Below are positions 47,001 through 59,948 of a DNA stretch of 64,000 nucleotides, piece by piece. The DNA lies in contig JAKCOZ010000003.1 of the NCBI GenBank assembly GCA_022605955.1, forward strand, positions 47,926,179 through 47,990,178. Direction: 5' to 3'. The DNA comes from Rallus limicola. Lineage: Eukaryota; Chordata; Aves; Gruiformes; Rallidae. The notes under the pieces were generated by a model. That model made no database searches. It saw only the letters and a list, made by a program, of their open reading frames with translations, and had not been told where the DNA came from. The translations under genes were made by a program, and so were the position numbers. The number at the start of each line of letters is the position of its first letter. The stretch's first letter is position 1.

Positions 47001-48458
47001 ATACTGCATCCACTTCACTTCATTCCTGTACCAACCGTGTTTTGGAATAATCCAACTACTTACCAAGCAGACAAAACCTGGGAGCAGCTCTACGGATCAT
47101 TTCCTAGATTCTACACAAACAAGACCAATGTGGGGCACCCACTTTTGCCTCTACCTTGACTACAGGTCTTTTGAATGATCCTCATCAGGACACATTCCTT
47201 TAAACACCTCCCCCACACTTCCACCTTTTTACAGTCTGTCCCACTGAAGAGAAAAGCAGCACACAACTACACACACCCATGTCCTTACACATGCCCAAAA
47301 TTCCCACAGGGTCCTGGGCCCAGCACTCCCAGCACAAACAGAACCTGCACCACGCTGGTAGCCAGCAGGCCAGCTTCCTGCAGCAGGTACTCAGAAAACA
47401 CGGTTTTGTTCCCATCACTGAAGGGAAAATCCATTTTTCTGTAGTGACTGAGGCAGGAAACACAGACAGTCCTTTGGACCTCTCTTCAGACTGTTTCCTT
47501 CTACTAATATCCATCTGTTGACCCTTGGACTGGATTTAGGGAGTCACAACCCCACAGAATATGCAGAACATTTGTATATGTTTATAAAAAAAGACGTGCC
47601 CAATGTCTCTGTGTCCACTACTAAGGTGAGCGGGACAGACAGTAGCATCCACAATACGTAACAGTGGCAAAGACACCGCTCACTTAAAGAGCGGTAACAA
47701 AAAGCAAGCCAGGCAGAACAGTAGCACACTTTTCAGATTTTCTCAGACTCGTCAATGATTAAACCACCACGTTACCTTGACTGGGAAGGCCAAATTACTA
47801 AATCTTTAATACTATTACTCTGTGTCTTGTTTCCTGTAGACTGCCAGAGTAGGTGATCCTACTGGTTTCTTCTTGCCTTATAATTTATGAATCAGAAGGA
47901 GGAAACACTTGATGGTTAAAAGGTATTAATTTATAGATAATGCTGAATGCTTAGGTCTGACCTACACAATTTGCATATTTAATAAAGTAGTGTATTCATA
48001 TACTCTAGTATGTTTTGTATTTCCTTTGAAACATTTCCTTTAAAGAGGAGGGGAAAAAAAGCAGTTTGCTGTTCTATGGTTTGAGGAAAGCATGTAATGT
48101 GAAAAAAACTAATTTTCAAGCTTGAAGAAAAACAGGAAGAAGTTTCATTTTTTGGTTTTGAAATTTTTTCACCAACAGAAACCAAAGCCTTGCAAAAGAT
48201 GGTAATATTTTGACAGTATAGCACATGCGAGAGACAATCAAGCAGAAAGAAAAAAAAAACCTAGATAGAGTGCATTTCCCAACAGAACTCATGTTCTCTC
48301 ATTAGTCAAAGGTCACAGGTGGGGAGCAGATGCCTCCAAATACAACACTTCAATCATCAAAACATGGCAGAAGGGCAAGGGAAGAAGCCAAATATCCAAG
48401 CCTCAGGTAAGAAAAAAACAAAACCAAACCACCAAACTCCCCTTCCTCCCCTCCACCA

Positions 48459-48479
48459 CCCACTCCCCGCCCCTGCCCC
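48459..48479 (-). repeat. G-quadruplex motif on MAST4 sense strand
   Basis: The minus strand reads four G-runs of 4, 4, 4 and 3 with loops CA, C and AGT. This fits the canonical quadruplex pattern and would also be present in the intron 1 RNA. Further C-rich sequence extends left to 48438. Confidence 0.65.
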
Positions 48480-51400
48480 AGCTTACAAAATGTGTTACAT
48501 ATTTTTTATCCATTATATGGGGGAAGCAAAAGGAAGACGTTCTGGTAAGACTTGATGGTGCAGTGAACTGACATAATCATCCTATTGCGTGGGCTGTTTG
48601 TAGACAAGGTGAATAGAGCACATTGGACTTGTCTGACTGCCTTTGCTTCTACTATTACAGCACTTACGGAAATTCCCTTGACATACCCATGAGTAAGAAC
48701 AAGCCAGGCAGGCAGAGACTCACTGAAAAAGCAAATCTGTAAGACAAATGCACACTATCTACTTTGCATTAGTTAACTCAGAGTTAACAGTTTTATCACA
48801 AAGGATATTAGTTAATCATGACTTCTCACTAAATAGCATTGCCAGGTGAATGAGTTAACATTCAAACACCCTCCCTTCCAGTTTCCATGCAAGGAACATT
48901 TAGAAATGTTAATTTACATTACGAAAACTGTCTTGAATTCTGGTAAACACCAAGGCATCTGTTGATAGAAACAGAAATCTGATTTATTCTTATCATCAGT
49001 ACCTAACTTCTGTCTCATCAAGGACTAGAATATTATGCTTGAATTATGTTAAATCTGTAAAGACAGACTTTTTAGTTGATAAATATGATAAAAGAATTTT
49101 GCCTTCTCTCAGTAGGCATGTAATGCAATCAACAGTGAAGTCTCAGTGGTATTAAGGTATATAAATGACACACCTCTCAAACAACTGTACCAAGCAGGCA
49201 AGCTCCATTTTCCAGGGTTTCATGTTCTCCCACTGATTCACGGTGCTACATCTTTACAATCCTCCTGAAAATTTTTCATCACTTACGTTCCTTTCACTCT
49301 CCACATTCCCTTTGGTGTCATCTTGCCTTGCTTTTGTTTAGGCACCAAGAGTCCGAGAGATGCTTCTTGCAGGCACTGCAACACCACCTCTGGGATGTTT
49401 AGCCAGAACGCAACAGCCTCTTGGCTGGATGGTGGTCCTGCCTCCCACATACAGAAAGACCTGTATGCATCCATCAGGTACTCCCAACAAGTGCTCATGT
49501 GCTACCAGAGTTCAGTTTGGGTTTGACGAGTACAGGGCTCTGGGGTTGAAGTATAATGCTTCAACAAATACACTATTCTTAGGACTACCTTTCTTTTCTA
49601 CTTTGGAGATTTCTATTTTTACAGAACACCTTTCCAGAAAATTCAGCAGCTCATTCAAGACGTGAAAATACCAGTTGCCCAAAGAGAATTTAAAGAATAA
49701 GAAGAATTTATATCAGAAGATGATTCATTATGCTCAGATTTATCAAAGGAAGCTTACCTAGTCCAAACTAACATACCCATCTTCCCTGTAACAACTTTTA
49801 GGATTTAAAAATAGAAGGATAGATGTATTTCAAAAACCAAGTAAAGGCTTCTTAGGCAAATCTATCTCTATTAGCTTTAATAAAACAAATAACTATTATA
49901 TAAAACTCCTCTCTCCCGGGTATGCATAAAAAAAGCACAGAGTCAAAAAAGCAGTGCGAGTTGTTCCACGTATGCAGATGTCTCTCTCCTGAGAAGCAGG
50001 ACTCTTCAGAAGCCAGTACCGTGTTCCGTACAGGATGGGGGCCCAGCAGCCCAGTGAGAGAAGATGGATTATGCACAAATAAAAGTCTAACCTCCACTAC
50101 TGTTCAGTTACGAATGGCCTGAGTGCTCCTTAAACTACAGGGACATCAAGTACCAGCAGTCAAACACAGCAACTTTTATTAGTCTTCTCAAGTCAAGCTT
50201 CAGACAAAACTGATACCCTTAGAATCACATCAAAAGTAACAATATTAAAGTGAATCCTTCTCCTATTTCTTAAAGAAATAGAGACGATATGTCACAATGT
50301 AAATAATATACTAGTTTAAATTAGTCCATTTCAAAAAATTCAAAGAAATAAACTAGCTTCTTTCAGTGGTGTAACAGAACCACAAGTCTTGTTCCATTTC
50401 AGAAGGCAAGCCACATTTCCCAGAAACAAGATTTAAAAGGCTGCACCTCAGGAATTTTCAACAGTTATAATAGGAATGTACACTGTAAACAGCACAAATA
50501 CCGCTGCAGATGGAAAAGTATCTATCCTATTTATGCCTTGATGTGCTCTTGAATAAAATACAAGGAAGAATTTTTTTTTCAATTGTTGAACTGACCTCAT
50601 AGTATCAATTTCATTCACCTTCTCAACAAGTATTATTTTACAGCTGCTGCTGAAGTATATACATATACAAATGTCAATGCACCTTTATGTGTGTGTATTT
50701 ATGTGTCTGTACAGGCGTACACGAATATATTGATACATATTAAAATAAACAAGATACTGGTAACATTTCCTCTCCAATCTTGCAACTTTTAAATTTACAT
50801 TCACACAAGCCCCCTGAAAACAAAAAACAGTAATTCTGTCATGCATAAAAAAGCCACTCAGACTGATACATTCCCTTTTTGACACACACAAAGGAAACAG
50901 TTTGTTTCACTACCACCTGATTGCCTTGGGATAAATGTTTTCTAAACTCTGCAACACAATACTACAATCAAAACTAAGAGGACTAAGGGTATATAAATTT
51001 TTATTAAATAAATTATTTCAATGCATAGCACTTTGCATATTATTATTTGTTTTGGCAAATTAAGCAGTATTGGAAATGTAGTTTCTTCAAAAAAACAACA
51101 CCCTTGAGCTTACTCAGGACTACCTTACTTTACTCACCATTAACACAGAATTTTAAAATTGCTTATATGTAAATCTTACTTTTTTTAATTGAACGTATGT
51201 ACCCTTGATTTTCCTGCAATTTATTTGAATGTTAACAGTCATGTTTTAAACCAGCCTACTTAGAAAAGTCAGAAACTTTGATGACATATAAACAGCCATT
51301 TTCCTATCAGTAAGCAGCATCTCATTTGACATCATTCTAAACATTTTTATGACAAGAAGAAAAAAGATCCACTCTTGGGTAAACTCCTAAAAATTTAGTT

Positions 51401-54400
51401 TTTTTAACTCATGATATTAAACCTAGGTTAAAGTCAAATGATAGAGACCAAAAGCAGGCTATTACATGCTAGAACAACTACATAATTACTGCATATGCAG
51501 AAAAAAAACAACAGGTAGGATCAGGAAACTGAAGCAGTTTTTACTTTCTAATCACTAAACTGAACATGCCAGTATTTCATGGGAATAACAGATTCTATTT
51601 ACAATAGTAAGTATAATCTTTCTAGCACACTAGAGCATAACTGCTTTCCTTATTCCTGAAAAATTCTTTAGGAAAGACCATTGCTAACTGAAAGAAAGGG
51701 TGAAAAAGGGCGCATATATATATCTATATATCTCCATCCTGGCATGACCTGAATCTTTTTGTACTCATCAGTTAGTGGCAGGAATACCAGTAGCATGCAG
51801 TTCAGAGGTCTGAAACCCCACTATTGGCTATAGACCAAGCTGGGAATCATGCTGGTTTACAGTACTTCTGAGATATGGTTCCTGGAAAATATGTAACACA
51901 GAGAAAGCAGTTTTCTAATTCACAGTTTGTTTTGACTTCAGCATTTAAAATAAAACCAGGTGGAAGTGACTACTGAAGTAGACCTGACTAATAACAATAT
52001 GCAAAAAAAGGACCAAAACATTAGCGGGTAGAGAAGTATGTGGTGTCAAAAACGGATAAGAGAAATGTCAATATATTAGGAGCGATCCCCTTACATGTAT
52101 ACCAGTGTACATTTAAGTCACATGAAAAACTAAGTAACCATGCACAGTGCAGCAGTCCCCCCACCTCAAATGAAACTCAGAGTCCAACACCTGACACTTG
52201 CACGGTATGCTTAGACACAACCTCATGTATTAGTACTATACAGTCTTGTATGTGGCTTTAAAGTTTCACAATTACTAGTGAAAAAAATCCTCTGGAAGGT
52301 TCCCAAGTGAAAAATCCAAGAGCCACTACTGAATGCAATACACCTGTTGAATAAAGCTGAATCAAAGGTAAGTGAACTTTCTATCTTCTCTCAGTTTGGC
52401 TAACAGCAGTACAGCACACATGCACCTGCCCTGGTGCCATCACACAGCTCTCCTTCCAAAGAATCTACCTGCTTCTAAACCTTTTTCTAATGAGGTCTAC
52501 ACTCTACTGATTATGTGGCAATACACACAGAACTATATGCAACATTAAGCAGTTTTACACCATTATTAAATTAGTGTGACACACTTAATAAGCTTCATTA
52601 AAAAAGTTCAACCTAAATCAGTTAGCAGTACCTTCGTACTGTAAACACAGCGGCTCAAAATACTGAATGATTTCAAGTCTCATGACTAACCAAATCATTA
52701 CTGCTCTTATTTCCGACTTCATAGGTCATGCACAGTGACATATGCAACAAATTCACAGGGAACCTACCCTGTAATCCACTTCCCTGACCACCACTTCCAG
52801 CTGTGACAAAGAATACCAGAGGCAAACCTGTCACTTGGTATGTGCAGACACACAAGAAGGAACATAGCTTACTGTTACCAGAAGTTAGAAGCTCTCTAGC
52901 AGAAAGTACATCAGAAGAAGCAACTACTAACCACAGTGTGAGTGAGCTGCTGTGTGCTTCTAAATTACATTTGAGAAGTATAAATCAACCTGTAGTTCAG
53001 TGAGAGCTATAAGGACTCTGTAGAACATCACTAACAGAGGTAAGACAAATTCAAATGGAGTGGAAAGGCTGAATCTCTGTCAGAATGTGCCCACAATGTG
53101 TTATGTGTCCCAACAACCATGTCTCTTGAAGGGAAGTTTGGACTGCTGTCCTTTTGATTCCCTGGGTAAGAAAGTTGAAAACTGTCTCCTACTGATTAAC
53201 AGCAGACAATGTCCCATTGGGGGTGGGGGATTTAAGGTAATTAGAGCTTCTTTCAGCATGTTCCAGCAATGCTGGAGCTGCTTGTTTTGGTCTTATTTCA
53301 GCTTTTCTCAAGTCTTCTACAGCAAGATCCTTTGGTCAAATCATCAAGATCTTGCCTTAATTCTAACAAAACAGGACTTTTTCAGGGTAAAAACTAAGAA
53401 AAAAAAAAACAAGAACATGAACAGATGAATCCTCACCAGCCTGGCTGAAGCTAAGAAACAATGATGGTTCATTGGAGAAAACTGATCGTTGCCAGGATTC
53501 AGATTGTAAGTGGACTTGAAATACATTTATTGCTTGAACAAAAAGACAGGCCAGAAAAACCAACCAGAATGAAACCAACACATTGACAAAGGCTGTAAAC
53601 CCACCTCCCTCACACACAGCCCTTACGGTGTGTGTTACCAATACACCTTAACTACAGCAGAGAGCAATGGGATCACCAGTTCAACAGCTTAACTTCTAAA
53701 AAACGTATTTAATGACAATGTGTTCTGAAAGCACAGGTAGCCTGCATAGACACATTTCTTATTCCTCACAGTTCTGGGATAATGATCTTTTCTCTGCATT
53801 TATTAGGGTAACAGCTCACTCTGTCCTGCAGGTAGGAATTAAGGTGAATGAGGAGGGTTGAAAGAAAGAAGTAAAGCTCTTCAAATCACCACCCTCTTCC
53901 ACACACATTAAAAATAACAAAAATACAGCAAAATGCAATCTTGGTTTTTTTTAAATGATGCTTACTTCTACATAACAAACATAAAATAACTCAAGTTGGA
54001 AAACCAACAGATCCAGCTGGCATCAACACAATTATGTTTCCTTTCTGTGGCTGCTATTATGTTATTAAGTGTTTCTGTTATCTTGTATCACCAAGACCAT
54101 TTTTAAGGCCTATTATTAAATAAAACAATTAATCTACACTGTTCTTATAAATAATATTATGTTAACAAAAGGAAAAAAGCAAGATCAATACAAGAATAGC
54201 AAGAATTTACATGATAAGTTAAAAATAACTGCAGCAACTCAAGCTACAAACTCAGAGAAGTTCAAAAAGCCAGTCCAGTATTTTCCAGGAAGCATGCTGT
54301 CCCAAAACTAATAAAACTATAACTAAGTCTAACAACTGTGTTCTCTGAGTTTCCAATAAAAGTTGTCATTTTTCTTCGCTTTTAATGCTTCAGAAGTTGT

Positions 54401-54667
54401 AATGAACTGTTAGAATGCAAGAATTTATTGCTTGCCTTTTGAGTATTTTAATGCCCTATCAGGGAAGTCTCAATACTGCTTCAGTGACTGCACACAAATA
54501 GCATGAGGTTTCAACACAAATCATCCAGGAGTCTACTTTGGCCGAGCAGCAGTTGGGCAAGTATTCATAATTCCATGGCTTTGGAAAAAAACAACTCTGA
54601 CTCAAAGGAAGACCAAATGTAACAACACTGTTGCACTGCAACCACCACAAGGAAGCAAGAGAAAAAG

Positions 54668-54688
54668 CACACACACACACACACACAA
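54668..54688. repeat. (CA)n microsatellite
   Basis: About ten uninterrupted CA dinucleotides. Confidence 0.9.
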
Positions 54689-55240
54689 AATCATTGGCCT
54701 GTTGGTTTTGCAAACATATGCAGAAATGATCAGAGACAGAAGATACACAATGGCAGAAGAGAACTAAATACAGAGCACAGAATGAAGCAGAAAGTATTAA
54801 GTGTTTTTTCTATATGGAAGAAGTGTGTTTGTGCACATCTATCCACAGGTAAATCTATACATAATAGACAGAGACCCTCTCTAGTTCTGTACTCCGGATG
54901 ATGTCATTTTGGGCAGGAACCTTAAGTTAGTACCATGAAGTGTCCACAAACCTACAACAACAGAGGAAGAAGTTAACATGGTGGTACACATCTCTTCTCT
55001 GCAAAACTCCAAGGTGTAATCCATGTCATTTACAGGCTCAGTGATTTGTATACCAAAAGCCTTCAATTTATAATTGAATCTTTCTACCCACCAGTCCTGA
55101 AAACCCACTCCATGACTTGAAAGTCAGGCTGGGGAATTTCTTGTTTAAGTATCACTTTCAGAAAGAGCTGATGCAATTGAAATTCACCTACACCTACTGT
55201 TGGAAAGTTTAAAATAAAATAATATTTAAAAATACTAATA

Positions 55241-55347
55241 GAATCACAGAATATACTGAGTTGGAAGGGACCCATAAGGATGGAGTCCAACTCCTGAAAA
55301 ATATTAATGACGAGAAATTTATTAAAATCTTGATGAAAGACTTCAGT
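55241..55347 (-). mobile_element. Short CR1-tailed retroposon copy B (inverted to copy A)
   Basis: The plus strand begins GAATCACAGAATATACTGAG and TTGGAAGGGACCCATAAGGA, the reverse complement of a CR1 tail, so this copy reads on the minus strand. Its whole 107 bases match copy A at 38484-38592 with few differences and a small indel in the GATGATCC block. The match ends at ACTGAAG in both. Confidence 0.82.
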
Positions 55348-57790
55348 CGGCAAGTAAGACCATAATTAAAATTTTATGTCCATTTTATAACTTAGTTGCC
55401 ATTCTCAACACTGCAACCTGAAGGAGAACAGACTATCTTTTCCTTCTTTACTCCTTAAACCTAAAAAAGAAATAAATGCCTACATCAAGTAACCATATAC
55501 AAAGAAAATTCTTAGTGAAAATGAGTCTGCTAGTACTATCTCAATTATCAAGAAAGTAGGATAGTGCTTGCAGGGCCTAGAAGACCACAAGAATCCTGGT
55601 AATATAAGTCAGTCATTGAACAGGCAAAAGAAACAACACAGGAGACAAAAATGCCCAACCGAAGTATAAAACTAATGCTCTCACATTGGCAAGGAGTCAC
55701 AAAGCATACTGCAGATGCAATGAGAAAAAACAGACAAATTTTTCGTGAAGTACCAATGCTCATCATGAGCTGAACAGTTTCACAGGCAGTGTTACTATTA
55801 AGGAAAAAAACCTCTTGAATCAGCAGACCAAAAACTTTCACTTAAGCACAGCCAGGAGATTCAGATCACAGGATCTAGTTCAAGCCTGCTCACAGCCTAC
55901 TCCCTCTGTCCTCTCAAATGCCTGGAAAGCTATACAAAACATGCGTGGCTACCACTACTGAGACCCACTCTCGTAGAAAGGGAAAGCATCCTGTGGCAAG
56001 TAAGCAGCTATCCTTCATCTTTGCAGTTAACAGTCAGGTCTATGGCTGACTGCGAGCCTGTGAAAACAGCCCAGATGAGATACAGCCCAGTACATGCACG
56101 TCCAGCTGGTACCTTAATTAACCCAAGTCCATTTCTGCAGCAGAACTAGGAAAATCTGCATAGTTCTTATTGTTTGTAGTTCTTCTAGCAGTTTTATCAC
56201 TCTGGGTTCTATCACTTACATTAGTTGAATTACGAATGTAGGGGAAAGAGGCGAGCGAGTGGGCTGGTCAGCCTTTCCCTGGGGATGGCAACACAGCAGA
56301 TGCTGAGCTCGCCATACAGATGAAAGAACCAGCCTGAGAAAGAAGGGTATCTTGGCCCATTAACAGTAAACAGCCTTGAAACTCCACAGTTGGGCTTTTT
56401 AGTTTCACAATGCAGTGGCATGCTGATTTTGCTGGAGAAGGCATTAAATATGCCAGTAATATATAAAACAAATGCATACAGGGCATGTACTATTCCCTGA
56501 TACGCCATGTATGTGACATGCTGAGACTATATTAAATGCTACTTTAAAAATACTTTCAATCATTTTAAAAAAACCCAGTATAGTATTAAATGTGTTTGAA
56601 AAGCAGGAAGGCATCCAAATTGAGGGGGGAAGGGAAAGCAGTACGCATTTTTTATGCTTCTTGTGTAGTCTACCTCCTCCTCTCTTTGACTTGCCAGGCA
56701 CCATACACTTTATAAAACGTATTCTTAGGTCTTCACATAGATGCTTACCTGAATAAGAACAGTGAAAGCCCCCCAGCATATTCTTCTCTTTAAGGTCAGA
56801 TACATTTACAGCGGAAAAATGCAGAAGGTCTATTTGGACACTCAGCTGATGTGTAAGGCTAAAAAAATTATTTACAATAGAGGGATAATAGCTAATTATA
56901 AAGTAACTCGGCACTTAAGAGCTACACCAAGTTAGACACATAAATAACAGATATACGCTGAAGGAACAGTTTTGCCTTGATGTGAAATAGGCCATTTGAT
57001 TTTCCTATCTTAACTTTCCATTGTAAGGCACTTTTTTTCCTTTTGGAAAACATCAGCACATAGATACTTAAGGCTTAGGAATGGCCGGCTCTGTTAAGCC
57101 TCCATCCTGCCTCCTTTGGGCTCTTCAGCCACCAAAAGGAAAAAAGATTTCAAGCACATTCCTCAAAGATAATGCATAAACTAATGCTAAAGGTAGTTTC
57201 AGACAGAAGCATACCACAATGTAACAAAACTGGTACACCTCAAAATGGCATACAGGGTACTAGTGAATAAAGTTACAAACTTCTGTAAACTTTTTCTACA
57301 CCTTGTGATAGAGGCATATACTTAACTGCAACGGATACCACAGCACAAAAAAAAAAGACCAAGATAGCAAGGCTTGTCAGTCTTTTGTCCACTGATGACG
57401 CAAACCTTTACCTTCAGTATTTCCAGAAGTGGGTTTTTTTCCCCTTCTGACAAGAATGAAAACACTACAAAACTAAAAAAAAGCCATTCCTGTATTAACG
57501 AACACTGATTGGCCTGTCTAAAATGTAGTTACACAAACCTGTCCCTTTAAGAACACGGAACAAAGTAGGTTATCCTGAGTTGTCCATATAAAGTATATCT
57601 GCTCCGGATAAAAGGTCAAATATTTGAGAGCAAGCTGAAAGTGTCTTTAGGGAACCAAAAAAAAGAGGAGGGCCGACGGCCAGAATAAAACAAACCAACG
57701 TTTTCTGAAAGAGGCAGAGTAATACGCAGCGTTTGGTTTAAAAGAAAATCCAAACAAAACACTCACCCGCAAACTAGAAACACACCGCCT

Positions 57791-57824
57791 ACCCCCCTCC
57801 TACCGCCCCACACCACCCCCCCCC
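57791..57824 (-). repeat. G-cluster just downstream of MAST4 exon 1
   Basis: On the minus strand a run of 10 G is followed by runs of 4 and 6 G, within about 180-215 bases after the exon 1 donor. G-clusters on the non-template strand at the start of first introns are known to favour R-loops and quadruplexes at CpG-island genes. Confidence 0.6.
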
Positions 57825-58002
57825 GACAAAGGCCACGCCAGGAGAGCCTCGCAGCCCAGAAGCCGAGAGTCCCGTCGCCCTTCCAGGGGCTCTGCAGCCG
57901 CCCAGGGAGCAGGAAGTCCGTCCGCTCACCTGGGAGCCGGCGGGAGCCGCGGCTCTTGCGCGCCCGGGGCGCCGGCCCGCTGCCCCCCGCATCCCGCCTT
58001 AC

Positions 58003-58094
58003 CTCTGCGTGCGGCGGAGGCGAGTGCCGCTCCTCAGGTGGGGCAGCGTGAAGTTGGAAAGGACCGTCCAAAAATTTGGGTCCGACATATCCAT
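58003..58094 (-). CDS. MAST4: MAST4 exon 1, alternative short-isoform N-terminus
   Basis: This exon encodes residues 1-30 and two bases of Ser31. It reads MDMSDPNFWTVLSNFTLP and ends LRSGTRLRRTQ, the N-terminus known for short MAST isoforms. The donor AGAG|GTAAGG is at 58002-58001. The chosen ATG at 58094 has G at -3 and G at +4. An in-frame TAG at 58113-58115 closes the frame upstream, so no further N-terminal extension exists in this exon. A second ATG two codons in (Met3) could also be used. The exon sits inside a CpG island, which marks it as a transcription start exon rather than an internal one. It has no catalytic role; the basic RLRRTQS segment joins the Ser-rich linker in exon 2. Confidence 0.92.
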
Positions 58095-58720
58095 TTCCCT
58101 GCGTTCGGATCCCTAGAAATTCAGTGCCATAGTAGCAGGAAGAGGAAAAGAGCACTGCCCCCGACCGCTCCCAGGAGACAGCGAGCGCGGAGACGGAACG
58201 AGCCAGCCTCCGGGGGAAGGAAGAAGAGAGAAGGTAACAGCAACTCGGACCGGCAACAACTTTCCCGTGCGGCTGCTCCGCGGGGCACCGCCCCGCCCAG
58301 CGACGCCCCGCCCCGGCAGCGACCATTCGCGCCCGCGCAGGGGTCGCCCGCAGCAGCCCGCCTCTCTCCTCCGCCCGCCGACGCCGGCGGCTCCCGCGCT
58401 TCCTGCCCGCCTGCCCCCCGCCCGACGGCGGCTGGTAAAGCAGCGGGTAGGAGGGCCTGCCCACTCCCGCCCGACGGGGCGCGAAGCCGACGCTCCGGGA
58501 TGCGCCGCCGGGCCGGCAGCTGTCGCCTACCTCCACCGGCGGCGCCAGGTGCGAACGCCGCAGGCCCAGCCCGCGCAGCCGCTGCACCCGGCCCGCTTCA
58601 GAGTCGCGGCACCCACGGGCAGTGCCTCGCACGGGGAAACGCAGAAGGGCAAACCCCAGAAGGCTCTGGCAGCAGATCGCTATGCAACTGCCCGCAGCAC
58701 AACTGCCAGCTACGCTTAGC
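58095..58720 (-). promoter_or_regulatory. CpG-island promoter and 5' leader of short MAST4 isoform
   Basis: The stretch from about 57780 to 58720 is far richer in G, C and CpG than any other part of the window and surrounds exon 1. Sp1-type GC boxes lie at 58288-58300 and 58305-58314, about 200 bases upstream of the ATG. I see no convincing TATA box, which fits a dispersed CpG-island promoter. The transcription start cannot be placed from sequence. Long open frames cross this region on both strands, but they are expected from high GC and show no recognisable protein. A bidirectional or antisense transcript is possible but not shown. Confidence 0.75.
58113..58130 (-). promoter_or_regulatory. 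Five-codon upstream ORF in the MAST4 leader
   Basis: An ATG at 58130, with A at -3 and G at +4, opens the frame MALNF and stops at TAG 58113-58115. The stop lies 18 nt before the MAST4 start, and the uORF is in the same frame. If transcription begins upstream of 58130, scanning ribosomes would meet this strong start first. That would lower MAST4 translation or make it depend on leaky scanning or reinitiation. The uORF is directly visible; its use is inference. Confidence 0.55.
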
Positions 58721-59354
58721 TGGCACGCTTTACTCTGCTGGAAACGGCACGTCAAGACCACTGACATTCTGTCTAAATGTATGGTGTGCCTGTGTCACTG
58801 CTGTGACTTCATGCCAGCGCAGGTACTTAATGGCTGGTTTTCACACTGCCTCCCTGCCACTCCAGACACCAGGCGTTGGCCACAGAAAGATGGGACACCT
58901 GCCTCCATTACCGCCTATCTCTTTTGAGAAAGCTACCCTGAAACAGGCTGGCAAAAGTAGAGTACAGAGAGGCTTCAAGTACCTTTTCCACTCAAAACAG
59001 TGACTTAATCCCTCAGGTACTCTGAGTCATTTCCTCCTCATCCGACTTTCTTCCTTTGCTTCTCTCTTTACCATTCCCCAGCTGCCTCCCAGCTCAGTTA
59101 GGCTCTTTTCCCTGGCTCAGATTTGGACAGGCATTTAATAAATCGCCTGCAGACACCGTTTGCTGACAGGTCACTAAACAGGCCAGTTTAACACTGATCT
59201 AAAACAAAAAAATCGTCTTAACACTTCTCTAACGGTGTCAATTTCTGAAGAGACCAGTTCCAAAGGACAGGAAGGGAACACAGCCGCATCTATGCCTCGG
59301 GCCAGATTTCCTTGATGTAAGGCTGAAATGTCTGTGAAAGCTGGTGCACGGCCT

Positions 59355-59384
59355 GTGCCCCTAAAGGGCCCCCTCAAGGGGCAC
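59355..59384. repeat. Inverted repeat, 8-bp arms
   Basis: GTGCCCCT (59355-59362) and AGGGGCAC (59377-59384) are perfect complements around a 14-base spacer that is itself GC-rich. Confidence 0.5.
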
Positions 59385-59948
59385 TCAGCAGGAGGGCACT
59401 TCTTCACACCCAGCCCTCATGCCCACCTCTTTTATATCCCTCCGTTAGGGCAGAGAGGTAGTAATCACATCTACTGTGGTCAGCAACACAAAACCTCTCC
59501 CCCATTTCTTCTCCCTTTGAGGCATACATACCCAAACCGAGTGTGAAGTTTTAAAAGTTCATGTGAAGGCAAGCATGGCCGGCAAGCCCCCCTTTCTTCA
59601 ACTTCTTAAGGAGGGAATTCCCAGATCTCTACATAAGCACCGAGAAACATCTCCAGTAATTGGCATGTTTGGAGAAAGAACCATAGATAATCACGAAAGC
59701 AGGGAATTTTACCTATCTGATGTGAACAGCACCAGCTAAAGAGTAACAACAAACTTGTCCACATATCATGCAGGAAAAATTTCAGTGTTCCCATTAGCCC
59801 CAAGTTTACCCTCATTCTCAGCCTTCCCAGGAGGGAGTTAGGAGTAACACGTTCCCTCTCTGAGTAACAAAACAGTTTGGTTTCTGTAACTCAGCCAAGT
59901 GCATGTATGGTGGGATCATGGAACATGCAGGTAAAACTGATTTCATTT

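Larger units (their letters stand above)
26005..58002 (-). other. MAST4 intron 1 (32 kb)
   Basis: The first intron of the short isoform spans 31,998 bases between the CpG-island exon and exon 2. It carries CR1 fragments near 27.2, 32.6, 38.5 and 55.2 kb, G-rich tracts near 27.2, 41.5, 48.5 and 57.8 kb, a short CA run at 54668-54688, tandem duplications at 37.4 and 44.0 kb, and several stretches that resemble conserved non-coding elements. I found no MAST4-like exon within it. Large first introns are typical hosts of enhancers. Confidence 0.8.

Noticed and set aside
56444..56914. A 156-residue minus-strand frame with a donor-like CAG|GTAAGC near 56748
   Set aside because: No family similarity, no clear acceptor giving a MAST4-compatible phase, and not part of any MAST isoform I know.
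57763..58767. A 334-residue open frame on the minus strand across the CpG island
   Set aside because: It overlaps MAST4 exon 1 in another frame, reads through its donor, and is Arg/Gly/Ala-rich as expected for GC-rich DNA. An ATG at 58326 in this frame could act as an overlapping uORF only if transcription starts upstream of it; its context is weak (C at -3).
58038..59003. A 321-residue open frame on the plus strand
   Set aside because: Low-complexity Arg/Pro/Ala sequence made by the CpG island, with no recognised domain and no splice evidence.
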